Of a stretch of DNA of 24,835 nt, positions 6,365 through 14,657 are shown piece by piece. A model generated the notes under the pieces. That model had not been told where the DNA came from, searched no databases, and saw only the letters and a program-made list of their open reading frames with translations. A program made the position numbers and the translations under genes. The first letter of the stretch is position 1; each line of letters begins with the position of its first letter. This DNA is from CAWACC01 sp964390695 (lineage in GTDB: Bacteria; Chlamydiota; Chlamydiia; Chlamydiales; Parachlamydiaceae), in NCBI GenBank assembly GCA_964390695.1, contig CAYMKI010000033.1, forward strand, positions 1 to 24,835. The letters run 5' to 3'.

Positions 6365-9241
6365 TTATAAACCCGTATTATTCGCCAGACATTCAGCAAT
6401 ATGAAGGGGAACTGCTTCAGTCAGGTGAGAGATTTGAGAGCGGCATGAGATCCCGTTAGCTACTACAATAGAATCGGGGTTGTTTTGGATAGCCGGAATA
6501 AGTTTTAAATTGGCGATGGCAGTCGATAAGTTCACATGCTCTTTTTCATAGCCGAAAGATCCAGCCATGCCGCAGCAGCCCGATTTGATCTCAGTGATAT
6601 GGCAGCCGGGGATAGCTTGCAGCACCTTGAGTGCAGCTTGACAGCCCACCAGGGCTTTTTGGTGGCAGTGGACGTGCAGCAGGATTTGCTTTGGGGGAAC
6701 GCATGCCGGAAGGAAATGCGGAGAGAGGAGGTCCAAATGGTCGGCTATGAATTCATCAAAGGTGGTGCTGGCAGCAGCGATTTTTTGTATCTTAAGGCGC
6801 AGGTCTTTATTTAGTTCTACCAGGCTGAGAAAGTCATCTCGAATGGTCATGATGCAGCTCGGTTCCAAGCCTATGATGGGAATGTTTTGTTCTGCATAGG
6901 GAGAGAGTCTATGGATCAGAGCGTTGGCTTTTTTGCGCGCTTCTTTGAGGAACCCTTTGGAGATCAAAGGGCGTCCGCAACAGGACCATGGAATATGCAC
7001 CACTTTATATCCCATTTTATTTAGGACTTTAAGAGCTGAAAGTCCTATATGCGGGGCGTGGAATTCTGTGAAGGTATCTATGAATAAGACAGCGGTTTTA
7101 TCCAAAGCGCCTTGTTGTTTATACGATTTAAAGATCTTTGAAAAGGTGGAGGATGCAAGGGCCGGGAGAGGTCTTTGAGTGGAAATTCCGACTTTGTCTC
7201 GCAAATATTGTGATAGTGATGATTGCGAGATTTTGTTGTAAAGGAACGGAAAGAAAGAGCCAATTTTATTGAAGTTGGGCACGTGGGCGAACAGGTAGTT
7301 CCGCCAAGAATATCCATGGATTTCTTGATGCTGAAAAAGGATCTCCGACTTCATTTTTGCCATGTCGACCTGGGAGGGACATTCCGTTTTACACCCTTTA
7401 CATTCTAGGCATAGGTCCAGAACCTCAAGGACTTCCGCGCTGGCAATCGATGCCAGGGGAAGCTTCCCATTCACAATAGAGCGAAGGGCTTGAGCGCGTG
7501 CGCGCGTAGTATGTAATTCGTCGTTGGTCGCTTGAAAGGAGGGGCACATGATCCCTTCTTTCTTTCTGCACGATCCGTTGCCGTTGCATAGGTCTGCGGA
7601 TAAATCAAAACCTCCTTCAGGGCTGAAGTCTAGAAACGTGGGGATAGACACCGGATGACCCTTTGAGGGTCGTAAATTCTCCACCGGAGAGGGTCCTTCC
7701 ACGATTTTATTCGGATTCATTAAGTTGGAAGGGTCGAAGGCATTTTTCAATCTGGTGAATGCTTGGTAGATATCCTCTCCAAACATCTTCTTGTTGAGCC
7801 ACGAGCGGATGAGGCCGTCGCCGTGTTCACCGCTTAGCGCTCCACCGACTTCCTTGATCATATCGCTGACATCCAGCATCATTTGCTGCATGAGATGGAT
7901 ATCGTGTTCTTTTCTTAAGTTCATATAAGGTCGGATATGCATGCAGCCCGAGCCCACATGACCATAGATGCCTGCCTGTTTGCCTTGTTGGTGCAGGTAA
8001 GCTAAAAATTTCTGCATGAAATCCGGCAGCTTCTGGGGCGGGAGTGTCAGGTCTTCGATAAAGGCTATGGCGCGGCTGTAGGTGCGTTTGGATAGAAGAA
8101 GGCCCAGACCGGCTTTGCGCACTTCCCACACATGGGCAATCTCTTGAGGGTCATTAAGTACCGTGCAAGCATATCCTATTCGTGTGCGACTGCACAGCTG
8201 CTGCAGATGACGAGCTTTGGAAAGCGCTTCTTCGGGGGAAGCGCCTTCGTATTCGGCGATGAACAGGTATGCCGGATGCTGCTGCAGCCAGGAAAGTTTA
8301 TGTCGCAAGGAAGGTGATTTTTTTGCGCTGTCTAGAATGAACTGGTCGATCATCTCTAAAGCCATAGGCTGTGTCTCGGAGATAGCTTCGATAGCATGCA
8401 TGGACTCCAATAAGTCGGTGAAATGTATGATGCATAAGCTTACGGCCTTAGGTCTGGCGCTAATGCGCGTCTTGATTTGCGTGGCGATGCCGAGAGTTCC
8501 TTCAGATCCAGCAACTAGTTTGCTGAGGTTCAAAGGCTGATCTTTAAGAAGTTCATCGAGGTTGTATCCCGATACCCTTCGGGGAATTTTGGGGAAATGC
8601 TTTTCGATGAAAGGGGCATACTGGTCTTTGATGGCCATAACTTCACGGTAGATATGCCCCTCGGAATTTTTTAGCGATAATTTATCGGCTAATGTGCTTT
8701 GATCTAAAGCCTGCAGTCGGATCATTTCGCCGGAAGAGAGGGCAAGCTCCACTTCGAGGACGTGGTCGACCATTTTTCCGTACTTTAGCGAACGCGCTCC
8801 GGCGGAGTTATTGGCCAGCATACCCCCTAGAGTAGCGCGGTTGCCGGTGGAAGTGTCGGGGCCTAAACGGTACCCTTGCGCAGAGAGGGCTGCGTTTAGT
8901 TGATCTTGAACGACCCCTGGCTGACAGATGGCATATTCTTGCTCATAGTTTATTTCCAGGATTTGATGCAGGAATTTGGAGGTGTCGATGATGAGTCCTT
9001 TTCCCAGACAGCCTCCGGTTATTCCTGTGGCGGCCCCCCGGGCTATTACAGGTACGTTATGTGCTGCAGCAAGTTTTATTGTCCGCAAGATATCTTCAGA
9101 GCATTTGGGTAGCACGATGCCTATGGGTTCGATTTCATAGATGGAAGCGTCCACGCTGTAGGCTTTGCGGGTGATGATGTCGCTGCGGACTTCTCCTTGT
9201 ATCGCTTCGGCTATTTCCGGAAGTAGTGAATGCATATTCAT
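6365..9241 (-). CDS. FAD-binding and (Fe-S)-binding 2-hydroxyacid dehydrogenase (YdiJ/GlcD-GlcF-type fusion)
   Basis: A 958-residue fusion of a VAO-type flavoprotein and an iron-sulfur electron-transfer module, predicted to oxidise a D-2-hydroxyacid and pass electrons onward. The FAD-binding loop ARGAATGITGG is at 67-77, GPDTSTGNRATLGG follows at about 117-130, and the FAD-oxidase C domain covers roughly 270-525 with the GEHGDGLIR motif near its end. Ferredoxin-type Cys are at 552, 558 and 566 and as CxxCxxCxxxCP at 611-621. Two CCG-domain motifs, SCCGRP at 753-758 and GCCGMAGSFGY at 888-898, complete the module. The closest described architecture is E. coli YdiJ (about 1018 residues, D-2-hydroxyglutarate dehydrogenase); D-lactate or glycolate are alternatives. 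It starts inside the astB stop (ATGA overlap), linking it to amino-acid catabolism. Confidence 0.92.
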   Translation of the reverse strand: MNMHSLLPEIAEAIQGEVRSDIITRKAYSVDASIYEIEPIGIVLPKCSEDILRTIKLAAAHNVPVIARGAATGITGGCLGKGLIIDTSKFLHQILEINYEQEYAICQPGVVQDQLNAALSAQGYRLGPDTSTGNRATLGGMLANNSAGARSLKYGKMVDHVLEVELALSSGEMIRLQALDQSTLADKLSLKNSEGHIYREVMAIKDQYAPFIEKHFPKIPRRVSGYNLDELLKDQPLNLSKLVAGSEGTLGIATQIKTRISARPKAVSLCIIHFTDLLESMHAIEAISETQPMALEMIDQFILDSAKKSPSLRHKLSWLQQHPAYLFIAEYEGASPEEALSKARHLQQLCSRTRIGYACTVLNDPQEIAHVWEVRKAGLGLLLSKRTYSRAIAFIEDLTLPPQKLPDFMQKFLAYLHQQGKQAGIYGHVGSGCMHIRPYMNLRKEHDIHLMQQMMLDVSDMIKEVGGALSGEHGDGLIRSWLNKKMFGEDIYQAFTRLKNAFDPSNLMNPNKIVEGPSPVENLRPSKGHPVSIPTFLDFSPEGGFDLSADLCNGNGSCRKKEGIMCPSFQATNDELHTTRARAQALRSIVNGKLPLASIASAEVLEVLDLCLECKGCKTECPSQVDMAKMKSEILFQHQEIHGYSWRNYLFAHVPNFNKIGSFFPFLYNKISQSSLSQYLRDKVGISTQRPLPALASSTFSKIFKSYKQQGALDKTAVLFIDTFTEFHAPHIGLSALKVLNKMGYKVVHIPWSCCGRPLISKGFLKEARKKANALIHRLSPYAEQNIPIIGLEPSCIMTIRDDFLSLVELNKDLRLKIQKIAAASTTFDEFIADHLDLLSPHFLPACVPPKQILLHVHCHQKALVGCQAALKVLQAIPGCHITEIKSGCCGMAGSFGYEKEHVNLSTAIANLKLIPAIQNNPDSIVVANGISCRSQISHLTEAVPLHIAECLANNTGL

Positions 9242-10593
9242 GTCTTTTGAAAGGGGTAGATAGGTCCTAATTTGAGTATTTGCGTTAACTCATTTAAAGC
9301 CTCTTTGATTTCCGTCCACAAAATAGGATCAGCGAGGTTTTTGGGATGCAGCTGGTCTCGGTAATGGAGTTCAATCCACGCTTTGAGTTCACGGTAAAGT
9401 TTATCGGTTAAAAAAATCCCCGGATGAGTCTCCTGAAGTTCTTCTTTAGTTAGGACGATGCGTAAGCGCAGGCAGGCGGGTCCTCCGCCATTTCGCATGC
9501 TTTCATGCAGGTTGAAATAGTGCACCTCACGTATGGGATTGCGGGAGTCTGCGAGGATATTTTCTAGGGTGTGTTTCACTGCGGGAAGCTGTTCACACTC
9601 CGAAGGGGCGATCAAGGCCATGGATGCCGAATCTAATGACACAAGCTGGGAATTGAAAAGATATGAATGCACGGCTTCTTGAAGAGAGACATCAGCGGCG
9701 CGGACTTCTATGGGAATAAGCTCGCTCTTGCAGAGGCTTTGCATTTTTAGCTGCAAATCCTCGATGGTTTTTGGAGTGTCGACAAAGGCTTCTTCATGGT
9801 ATAGAAATACATTTTTATTTCCGACCGAGGCCACATCGTTGTGAAATACGCCTGCATCGATGGCATGGGGATTTTGCTGGGCAAAGACGACTCTATCGGG
9901 AAAAAGCCTATGCAGCCTGGCTATCGATTGGGAGGCTTCCAGGGTCTGTCTGGCAGGAAAATTTTTGGGTTTATGAGTATTAGGTTTCCAGGCATGCCTG
10001 CCATAGACAAACAGATGAATTCCTGGCTGAGCATAATCCAGGCAAAGGCGTGTGTGATTGGCGGCCCCCTCATCGCTAAAGTCTGGCGATGCCGGCAAGG
10101 GGCTGTGATGACGAAAAAATACCGAATCTGAAAAAATCTGCTTGAGGATCTCATGCGTAAACGAGGACTCTAGGCTGCGGTGGAATTTGGACACCAGGTT
10201 AGCCGCGGTAAAATGAGCGCGATTATCAACGCTGTCTATAGAAGGGGTGCACGTAGCTGCATTGGCTGTCCACATGGCGGAGGCAGAAGAGCAGTTGTAA
10301 AAAATTTCAGGATCCTGACTGAATGCCGACTCTAAAACATAAGCTTCCGATCCTGCATATCCTAAGGCCATGAGCGTAGGCAGATGCGGCCTCTCGTGCG
10401 GCGGCAGGATAGCTTGCTTGATACCCAAAGATGAAAGGAACTGCATCTTTTCCAATCCCTGCAGTGCGGCTTTTTTCGGGTTGGAGATCGAAGCCTGGTT
10501 TTGCATAGAGGCGATGTTGCCATAGGATAATCCGCTGTAATTGTGCGTGGGTCCTACCAGCCCCTCAAAGTTGACTTCGAAGGCCTCATTCAT
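9238..10593 (-). CDS. astB: N-succinylarginine dihydrolase
   Basis: Second enzyme of the arginine succinyltransferase pathway: N2-succinylarginine plus two water gives N2-succinylornithine, CO2 and two ammonia. The 451-residue length matches the family (about 445). The N-terminus NFEGLVGPTHNYSGLS is diagnostic. The catalytic triad is present: Glu175 in DEGAANHTR, His251 in DAGVFHNDVASVGN, and Cys374 in MRNGGGPACLRLR. All key residues are intact. It shares ATGA with the upstream astD stop and its own stop overlaps the dehydrogenase start, so the three genes form a coupled operon. Genes for AstA, AstC and AstE are absent from the window; they may be elsewhere in the genome. Confidence 0.96.
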   Translation of the reverse strand: MNEAFEVNFEGLVGPTHNYSGLSYGNIASMQNQASISNPKKAALQGLEKMQFLSSLGIKQAILPPHERPHLPTLMALGYAGSEAYVLESAFSQDPEIFYNCSSASAMWTANAATCTPSIDSVDNRAHFTAANLVSKFHRSLESSFTHEILKQIFSDSVFFRHHSPLPASPDFSDEGAANHTRLCLDYAQPGIHLFVYGRHAWKPNTHKPKNFPARQTLEASQSIARLHRLFPDRVVFAQQNPHAIDAGVFHNDVASVGNKNVFLYHEEAFVDTPKTIEDLQLKMQSLCKSELIPIEVRAADVSLQEAVHSYLFNSQLVSLDSASMALIAPSECEQLPAVKHTLENILADSRNPIREVHYFNLHESMRNGGGPACLRLRIVLTKEELQETHPGIFLTDKLYRELKAWIELHYRDQLHPKNLADPILWTEIKEALNELTQILKLGPIYPFQKT

Positions 10594-12071
10594 GGCTTCT
10601 CCAAATTAAACCCGATGGGCGATGAGTTCGGCATTTTAAGTTCTGTGGATTCTATGGAAGCGACCGGATAGCTGCAGTAGTCTGCAGCGTAAAATGCGCT
10701 GGGCCGATGGTTGCCGCTTTTTTTTATCCCTCCAAAAGGCGCAGAGCTGCTAGCTCCGGTCAAGGGAGTGTTCCAGTTCACGACCCCCGCTTCTATGTTT
10801 TGGAGAAAAGCCTGATATTCTTGCGGTTTGTCGCAGAGAATGCCGGCAGAAAGTCCGTACTGCGTGTCGTTTGCTTCGGCTATGGCCTCTTCAAGGTTTT
10901 TCACTCGCCGTATTTGGAGTAAAGGACCAAAAATCTCTTCATCGGGCAGGGAGGCAACCTCGGAGACATCCATCACCCCTGGAGATATGAAACCGGTATT
11001 CGCTTTCAGGCTTTCGCATCTGAGCAAAGGCCTGCCTCCCAACTTTTCGAGTTGTGACTGTTTGTTGAGGATATGCTCGGCGCTGGCGTTGCTGATCACA
11101 GGCCCCATAAAAGGCTCGGGAATCTGGGTGAAAGGCCCGATACGGATGGATTGAATCATCTTAAGCAAGGCTGTTAGATAGTTGTCGGTAGCGGGGGTGT
11201 CGATAAGGATCAGCCTGCGGGCGCAGGTGCAGCGCTGCCCGGCAGTCAAAAAGGCCGATTGCACGGTTAGGTAAGCCGCTGCCTGGAGGTTGGCCACCTG
11301 GCTCACGACAAGAGGATTGTTGCCTCCCATTTCCAAGGCCAAGAGAATTTCGGGACGAGCGCTAAATTGCTCCAGCAGCTTTTTACCCGTAGCCCAACTT
11401 CCTGTGAGAAAGAGGCTATTCAATTCAGGATGTGCAACGACAGCTTCACCGGTCTCTTTGCCTCCTTGAATTAAATTGAACACTCCTGCGGGGAGCTTGG
11501 CCATCTCCCAGCACTGGGCCATCAAGCTGCCCGTTAAGGGGGTATATTCGCTGGGCTTGAAAATCACCGTATTGCCCGCCAAGAGAGCGGGGACAATATG
11601 CCCATTGGGCAAGTGTCCCGGCAGATTAAAGGGGCCGAGGATGGCGGCGATGCCGTGAGGTTTGTGCCGTGTGAGCGATTTGCCTTGCGGCAACTCGCTT
11701 TCTCTTTGTGCGCAGCGTATTGCATAGGCATCAATTGATATAGCTACCTTGCCTATCATGGATTTAACTTCTTGGTGCGATTCCCAGAAAGGCTTTCCGG
11801 TTTCGAGCGAGATAGCCTGGGCCAGGGAAGTTTGGCGGTTGTCTAAGATTTGGGCGAAGGCCTTTAGGGTGTCGATTCTCTCGGAAAGCGGCGTCTCTTT
11901 CCAAATTCCATAGGCAGCTTTGGCGGCGCAATAGGCGTCGTGGACATCTGCCTTCGTGGCGCTATAAGTTTCAAAAACTTGTTCTCCCGTAGCGGGATTG
12001 ATTGAATATATAGGAGATCCCGTACCTGCTCTCCATTCACCTTGGATGAAATGTCCGGGCAATGCTTTCAT
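10590..12071 (-). CDS. astD: N-succinylglutamate 5-semialdehyde dehydrogenase
   Basis: NAD-dependent aldehyde dehydrogenase that converts succinylglutamate semialdehyde to succinylglutamate in arginine catabolism. It has 493 residues with the chosen start (E. coli 492). Active-site residues are Asn149 in GPFNLPGHLPNGH, Glu247 in LEMGGNNP and Cys281 in TAGQRCTCARR; the GPFNLPGHLPNG and QRCTCARRL wording is typical of AstD rather than a generic ALDH. A longer GTG frame begins at 12122, but the ATG at 12071 has AGGAG 7 nt upstream and aligns with the family N-terminus, so it is preferred. It is the first gene of the minus-strand run and is divergent from the jelly-roll cluster with about 140 nt between them. 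It could act on a related succinylated semialdehyde. Confidence 0.95.
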   Translation of the reverse strand: MKALPGHFIQGEWRAGTGSPIYSINPATGEQVFETYSATKADVHDAYCAAKAAYGIWKETPLSERIDTLKAFAQILDNRQTSLAQAISLETGKPFWESHQEVKSMIGKVAISIDAYAIRCAQRESELPQGKSLTRHKPHGIAAILGPFNLPGHLPNGHIVPALLAGNTVIFKPSEYTPLTGSLMAQCWEMAKLPAGVFNLIQGGKETGEAVVAHPELNSLFLTGSWATGKKLLEQFSARPEILLALEMGGNNPLVVSQVANLQAAAYLTVQSAFLTAGQRCTCARRLILIDTPATDNYLTALLKMIQSIRIGPFTQIPEPFMGPVISNASAEHILNKQSQLEKLGGRPLLRCESLKANTGFISPGVMDVSEVASLPDEEIFGPLLQIRRVKNLEEAIAEANDTQYGLSAGILCDKPQEYQAFLQNIEAGVVNWNTPLTGASSSAPFGGIKKSGNHRPSAFYAADYCSYPVASIESTELKMPNSSPIGFNLEKP

Positions 12072-12143
12072 GAATCGACTCCTGAACTTGTTTTTATACG
12101 TCCAACGAGAATTTTTTTGCACGCGTAAATATAAAAATTTTTA

Positions 12144-12178
12144 TTGACAGAGATGAGGATAAGGGGCATTTTTATAAA
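12144..12178 (+). promoter_or_regulatory. Candidate promoter elements for the jelly-roll gene cluster
   Basis: A perfect TTGACA lies at 12144-12149 and a TATAAA at 12173-12178, in the AT-rich gap upstream of the first secreted-protein gene. The 23-nt spacing is longer than the usual 16-19, so they may not form one promoter. A sigma70-like start here would give a leader of about 25-35 nt. Weak call. Confidence 0.3.
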
Positions 12179-12214
12179 TACATTTCAATTCAAACTCAAA
12201 AGGAGGGAATTGCC

Positions 12215-12820
12215 ATGAGAAAAATGTTAGCAACAGCACTAGTGGCAATGGCGTCACTGTGTTTTCACACCGCCGAAGCATCAGACCCGAGGTGGGGCTA
12301 TGCCTATATCACTGATTGGCAATGTTTGGCCAGTAACGAACCCGTCACCTGGAATGGTGATCAAGGCACTTTTAGCGAAGGTGTCTATTTTAATTGCGAA
12401 GACCCATCGACTATCGTCATCAAGCATCCCGGGATTTATCTCGTTACCTATTCGACTACAGTTGAAGTGCTTGAAACTGCCTATGATAGCGATCAGGGCG
12501 ATGCGCAATTTGCCTTGTTCTTGAATGAAACCTTAGTCCCCGGCAGCGTCTATGGTGTAGGCAACGCCTTTGGTTGTGAGTTCATCACGTCTGTATTTTA
12601 TCCCGAAGTCTCCGGTGGTCCGTATGATGCTCAAACCCAATGCAATGGTCAAGCTATTATCAGAGTACGCGATCACTATTCTCAAATTTCTCTTAGAAAC
12701 TATTGTGAGAATTTATTGGGATTGTCGGCAACTGCCGGAACTGATGACTCAGAATGTTGGGGCCATAACGTTTCCGCTTCTATAGCTATTCAAAGAATAG
12801 ATAAAATTGATGAAGATTAG
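12215..12820 (+). CDS. Secreted C1q/TNF-like jelly-roll protein, copy A
   Basis: A 201-residue precursor with a clear Sec signal peptide (MRKMLATALVAMASLCFHTAEA, cleaved about 22 before SDPRWG). The mature part is a run of beta strands: IVIKHPGIYLVTYSTTVEV, GDAQFALFLNETLVPGSVYG, GQAIIRVRDHYSQISLRN, and the closing NVSASIAIQRID. This pattern (PG.YLVTY, LYLN..V.GS, vnASI.I.RI) resembles C1q/TNF jelly rolls such as the BclA C-terminal domain, without the collagen-like region. Function unknown; an exposed trimeric adhesive or structural protein is a guess. AGGAGG lies 8 nt before ATG, suggesting strong translation. Copy B follows 30 nt downstream. It is the most diverged of the three intact paralogs. 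Confidence 0.8.
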   Translation: MRKMLATALVAMASLCFHTAEASDPRWGYAYITDWQCLASNEPVTWNGDQGTFSEGVYFNCEDPSTIVIKHPGIYLVTYSTTVEVLETAYDSDQGDAQFALFLNETLVPGSVYGVGNAFGCEFITSVFYPEVSGGPYDAQTQCNGQAIIRVRDHYSQISLRNYCENLLGLSATAGTDDSECWGHNVSASIAIQRIDKIDED

Positions 12821-12850
12821 AATTTAAAGTTTTAACCAGGAGAAATTACA

Positions 12851-13474
12851 ATGAAAAAGATGTTAGCTTCGTTATTTCTTGCAGCTTCCGCTTTCTTTAT
12901 ACAGCCGGTAGATGCTTCCGATCCCAGATGGGGATATGTGTTTTTAACAGAAACAGTAGAACAAGATTCCGGTTATGCGGTGGATTGGGATGGTCCGATC
13001 AACGGCGTTCAACAAATCCACAGCGAAGGCATTTGCGTCAATCCCGATGATTCATGCACCATACTGATCAAGCATCCCGGCACCTATTTGGTGACCTATT
13101 CGGTTACAGTCGAGGTGTTATGTAGCCATTCGGATGATGGCGATGCGCAATTTGCCTTATACCTGAATGACTGCCCGGTATATGGAAGTGTGTATGCTAC
13201 CGGCAATGCTTTCTCCAGCGGATTTATCAGCGATGTATTTAACGGTGCATTAAATAATGATCCACTTCTTACATATGATGCTGAATCTCAAATTTCAGGT
13301 CAGGCGATTGTCGTCGTCAACGACTACAATTCCTTACTGTCTTTGAAAAACCATTGCGAAAACGATCTCACCTTGTCAGCACAGGCTGGACATGATGATC
13401 CTAATTTTGGCAATAACGTTTCCGCTTCTATTCTGATCCACAGAATTGACAAGCATTATAATTGCGAAGACTAA
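12851..13474 (+). CDS. Secreted C1q/TNF-like jelly-roll protein, copy B
   Basis: A 207-residue paralog of the preceding gene. The signal peptide is about residues 1-22 (cleavage after VDA, before SDPRWGY). The conserved blocks recur: TILIKHPGTYLVTYSVTVEV, GDAQFALYLNDCPVYGSVYATG, SGQAIVVVNDYNSLLSLKN, LTLSAQAGHDDPNFGNN and VSASILIHRIDKHY. Several Cys in the mature chain could form disulfides in the periplasm or outside the cell. AGGAGA is 7 nt before ATG. It is transcribed after copy A and is followed 11 nt later by a GC-rich terminator, so A and B form a two-gene unit. It is very similar to copy B' downstream, mainly differing in the middle loops. Confidence 0.82.
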   Translation: MKKMLASLFLAASAFFIQPVDASDPRWGYVFLTETVEQDSGYAVDWDGPINGVQQIHSEGICVNPDDSCTILIKHPGTYLVTYSVTVEVLCSHSDDGDAQFALYLNDCPVYGSVYATGNAFSSGFISDVFNGALNNDPLLTYDAESQISGQAIVVVNDYNSLLSLKNHCENDLTLSAQAGHDDPNFGNNVSASILIHRIDKHYNCED

Positions 13475-13485
13475 AATTGACTTCC

Positions 13486-13507
13486 GAGCGCCCGGCTCCG
13501 GGCGCTC
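13486..13507 (+). terminator. GC-rich hairpin terminator after copy B
   Basis: Perfect 10-bp stem GAGCGCCCGG / CCGGGCGCTC with a 2-nt CT loop, 11 nt after the stop and followed by ATTTTC. The trailing T-run is short, but the stem is very stable. The same hairpin (loop TT) follows copy B', showing that it was duplicated with the gene block. Confidence 0.8.
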
Positions 13508-13542
13508 ATTTTCACCTTGTGTGCGACAATTATTCTGTGCTC

Positions 13543-13674
13543 TTGCCTAGGAAGTATTGAGAGAGTTTATTATATTTATCGGTAATCGCCGGAAGGGATG
13601 ACATAGAATGTTGGGGTCACAACGTCATGGCATCTATAGCTATTCAAAGAATAGATAAAATTGATGAAGATTAG
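13543..13674 (+). pseudogene. 3' stub of a copy-A-like jelly-roll gene
   Basis: From 13561 to the TAG at 13672-13674 the frame reads as 37 codons matching the C-terminus of copy A: DDIECWGHNVMASIAIQRID, then KIDED and stop. The bases just upstream (13543-13560) still align but contain an in-frame TGA where copy A has a Cys codon. No signal peptide or N-terminal two thirds remain. It is followed by the same kind of 30-nt spacer and then copy B', exactly as copy A is followed by copy B. This is the residue of a second A gene lost by deletion after block duplication. Confidence 0.88.
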
Positions 13675-13704
13675 AATTGAAAATTTTAACAAGGACAAAT
13701 CGCG

Positions 13705-14337
13705 ATGAAAAAGATGTTAGCTTCTTTATTTCTTGCAGCTTCTGCTTTCATTATACAGCCGGCAGAAGCTTCAGATCCAAGATGGGGATATGTGTTTTTA
13801 ACAGAAACGATTGAAGATCTAGATTCCGGTGATGCGGTGGATTGGGATGGTCCGATCAATGGTGTTCAACAAATCCACAGTGAAGGTATTTGTGTGAATC
13901 CGGATGATTCTTCCACGATACTGATCAAGCATCCCGGTACCTATCTGGTGACCTATTCGGTTACAGTCGAGGTAAATTCATACCCTGAAACAGATGATGG
14001 CGATGCGCAATTTGCCTTATACCTGAATGACTGTCAGGTGTGTGGAAGTGTGTATGCTACAGGCAACGCTTACTCCAGTGATTTTGTCACCACAGTTTAC
14101 AACCAGGCATTGGGAAATGAAGACACTCCTGTTCCATATGATTCCGAATCCCAAATTTCAGGCCAGGTGATTGTTGTTGTAAACGACTATAACTCACTAT
14201 TGTCTTTGAGAAACCACTGCGAAAATGATCTTACCCTGTCTGCACAGGCAGGACATGATGATCCTAATTTTGGCAATGACGTTTCTGCTTCTATTCTGAT
14301 CCACAGAATAGACAAACATTATGATTGTGAAGACTAA
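13705..14337 (+). CDS. Secreted C1q/TNF-like jelly-roll protein, copy B'
   Basis: A 210-residue paralog, closest to copy B. The signal peptide (about 1-22, ending AEA) precedes the invariant SDPRWGYVFLTET. The block order is the same, including HPGTYLVTYSVTVEV, GDAQFALYLNDC, ISGQVIVVVNDYNSLLSLRN and AQAGHDDPNFGNDVSASILI. Differences from copy B cluster in two loops (after the TVEV strand and after the GNAYSSDF segment), where Cys residues are gained or lost. That is the pattern expected of surface loops under changing selection. It sits 30 nt after the pseudogene stub and is followed by its own copy of the terminator. The ribosome site AAGGAC is weaker than for copy A. Confidence 0.82.
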   Translation: MKKMLASLFLAASAFIIQPAEASDPRWGYVFLTETIEDLDSGDAVDWDGPINGVQQIHSEGICVNPDDSSTILIKHPGTYLVTYSVTVEVNSYPETDDGDAQFALYLNDCQVCGSVYATGNAYSSDFVTTVYNQALGNEDTPVPYDSESQISGQVIVVVNDYNSLLSLRNHCENDLTLSAQAGHDDPNFGNDVSASILIHRIDKHYDCED

Positions 14338-14348
14338 AATTGACTTCC

Positions 14349-14370
14349 GAGCGCCCGGTTCCGGGCGCTC
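14349..14370 (+). terminator. GC-rich hairpin terminator after copy B'
   Basis: Same perfect 10-bp stem as at 13486-13507, with loop TT instead of CT, 11 nt after the copy B' stop and followed by ATTCACACC. It marks the end of the second block. Confidence 0.8.
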
Positions 14371-14400
14371 ATTCACACCTTATAAAACAATAAATTAAAA

Positions 14401-14610
14401 AGGACAGAGCCTACAGAGGATACAGAGGTATATCACAAAGGGTCTGGAGCAAATGAGTACTTCACAGAACGAGACAGTTGCTGTCAACGTCCACTATCGT
14501 CAAATCAAGGAGAATAATTTGGATGAGAAGAATTACGTGATTTTTTCATAACGCTCTTCCCTCTTCAAATTTACTCTGTGTTCTCACTTTGCTCAGTGGT
14601 TCACTAGCTT
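14401..14610. repeat. CACAGAG-type dispersed repeat element, copy 1
   Basis: The left end reads ACAGAGCCTACAGAG, GATACAGAGG and then TATATCACAAAGGGTC. The right end reads CTCTGTGTTCTCACTTTG followed by GCTCAGTGGTTCACTAG. Both ends are related to the element at 17600-17760 in the same order and orientation, and the two ends are roughly inverted relative to each other, as in a MITE-like element. The interior (14446-14570) is not shared and contains no supported gene. It lies just past the end of aceA. Confidence 0.7.
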
Positions 14611-14657
14611 AAAATTACTTGTTAAAGGCTTTTTTTTGGAAGAGGGCTTTTCAACAT

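Noticed and set aside
12072..12122. Upstream GTG start for astD
   Set aside because: It has no ribosome site and adds 17 residues absent from the family, while the ATG at 12071 has AGGAG at ideal spacing.
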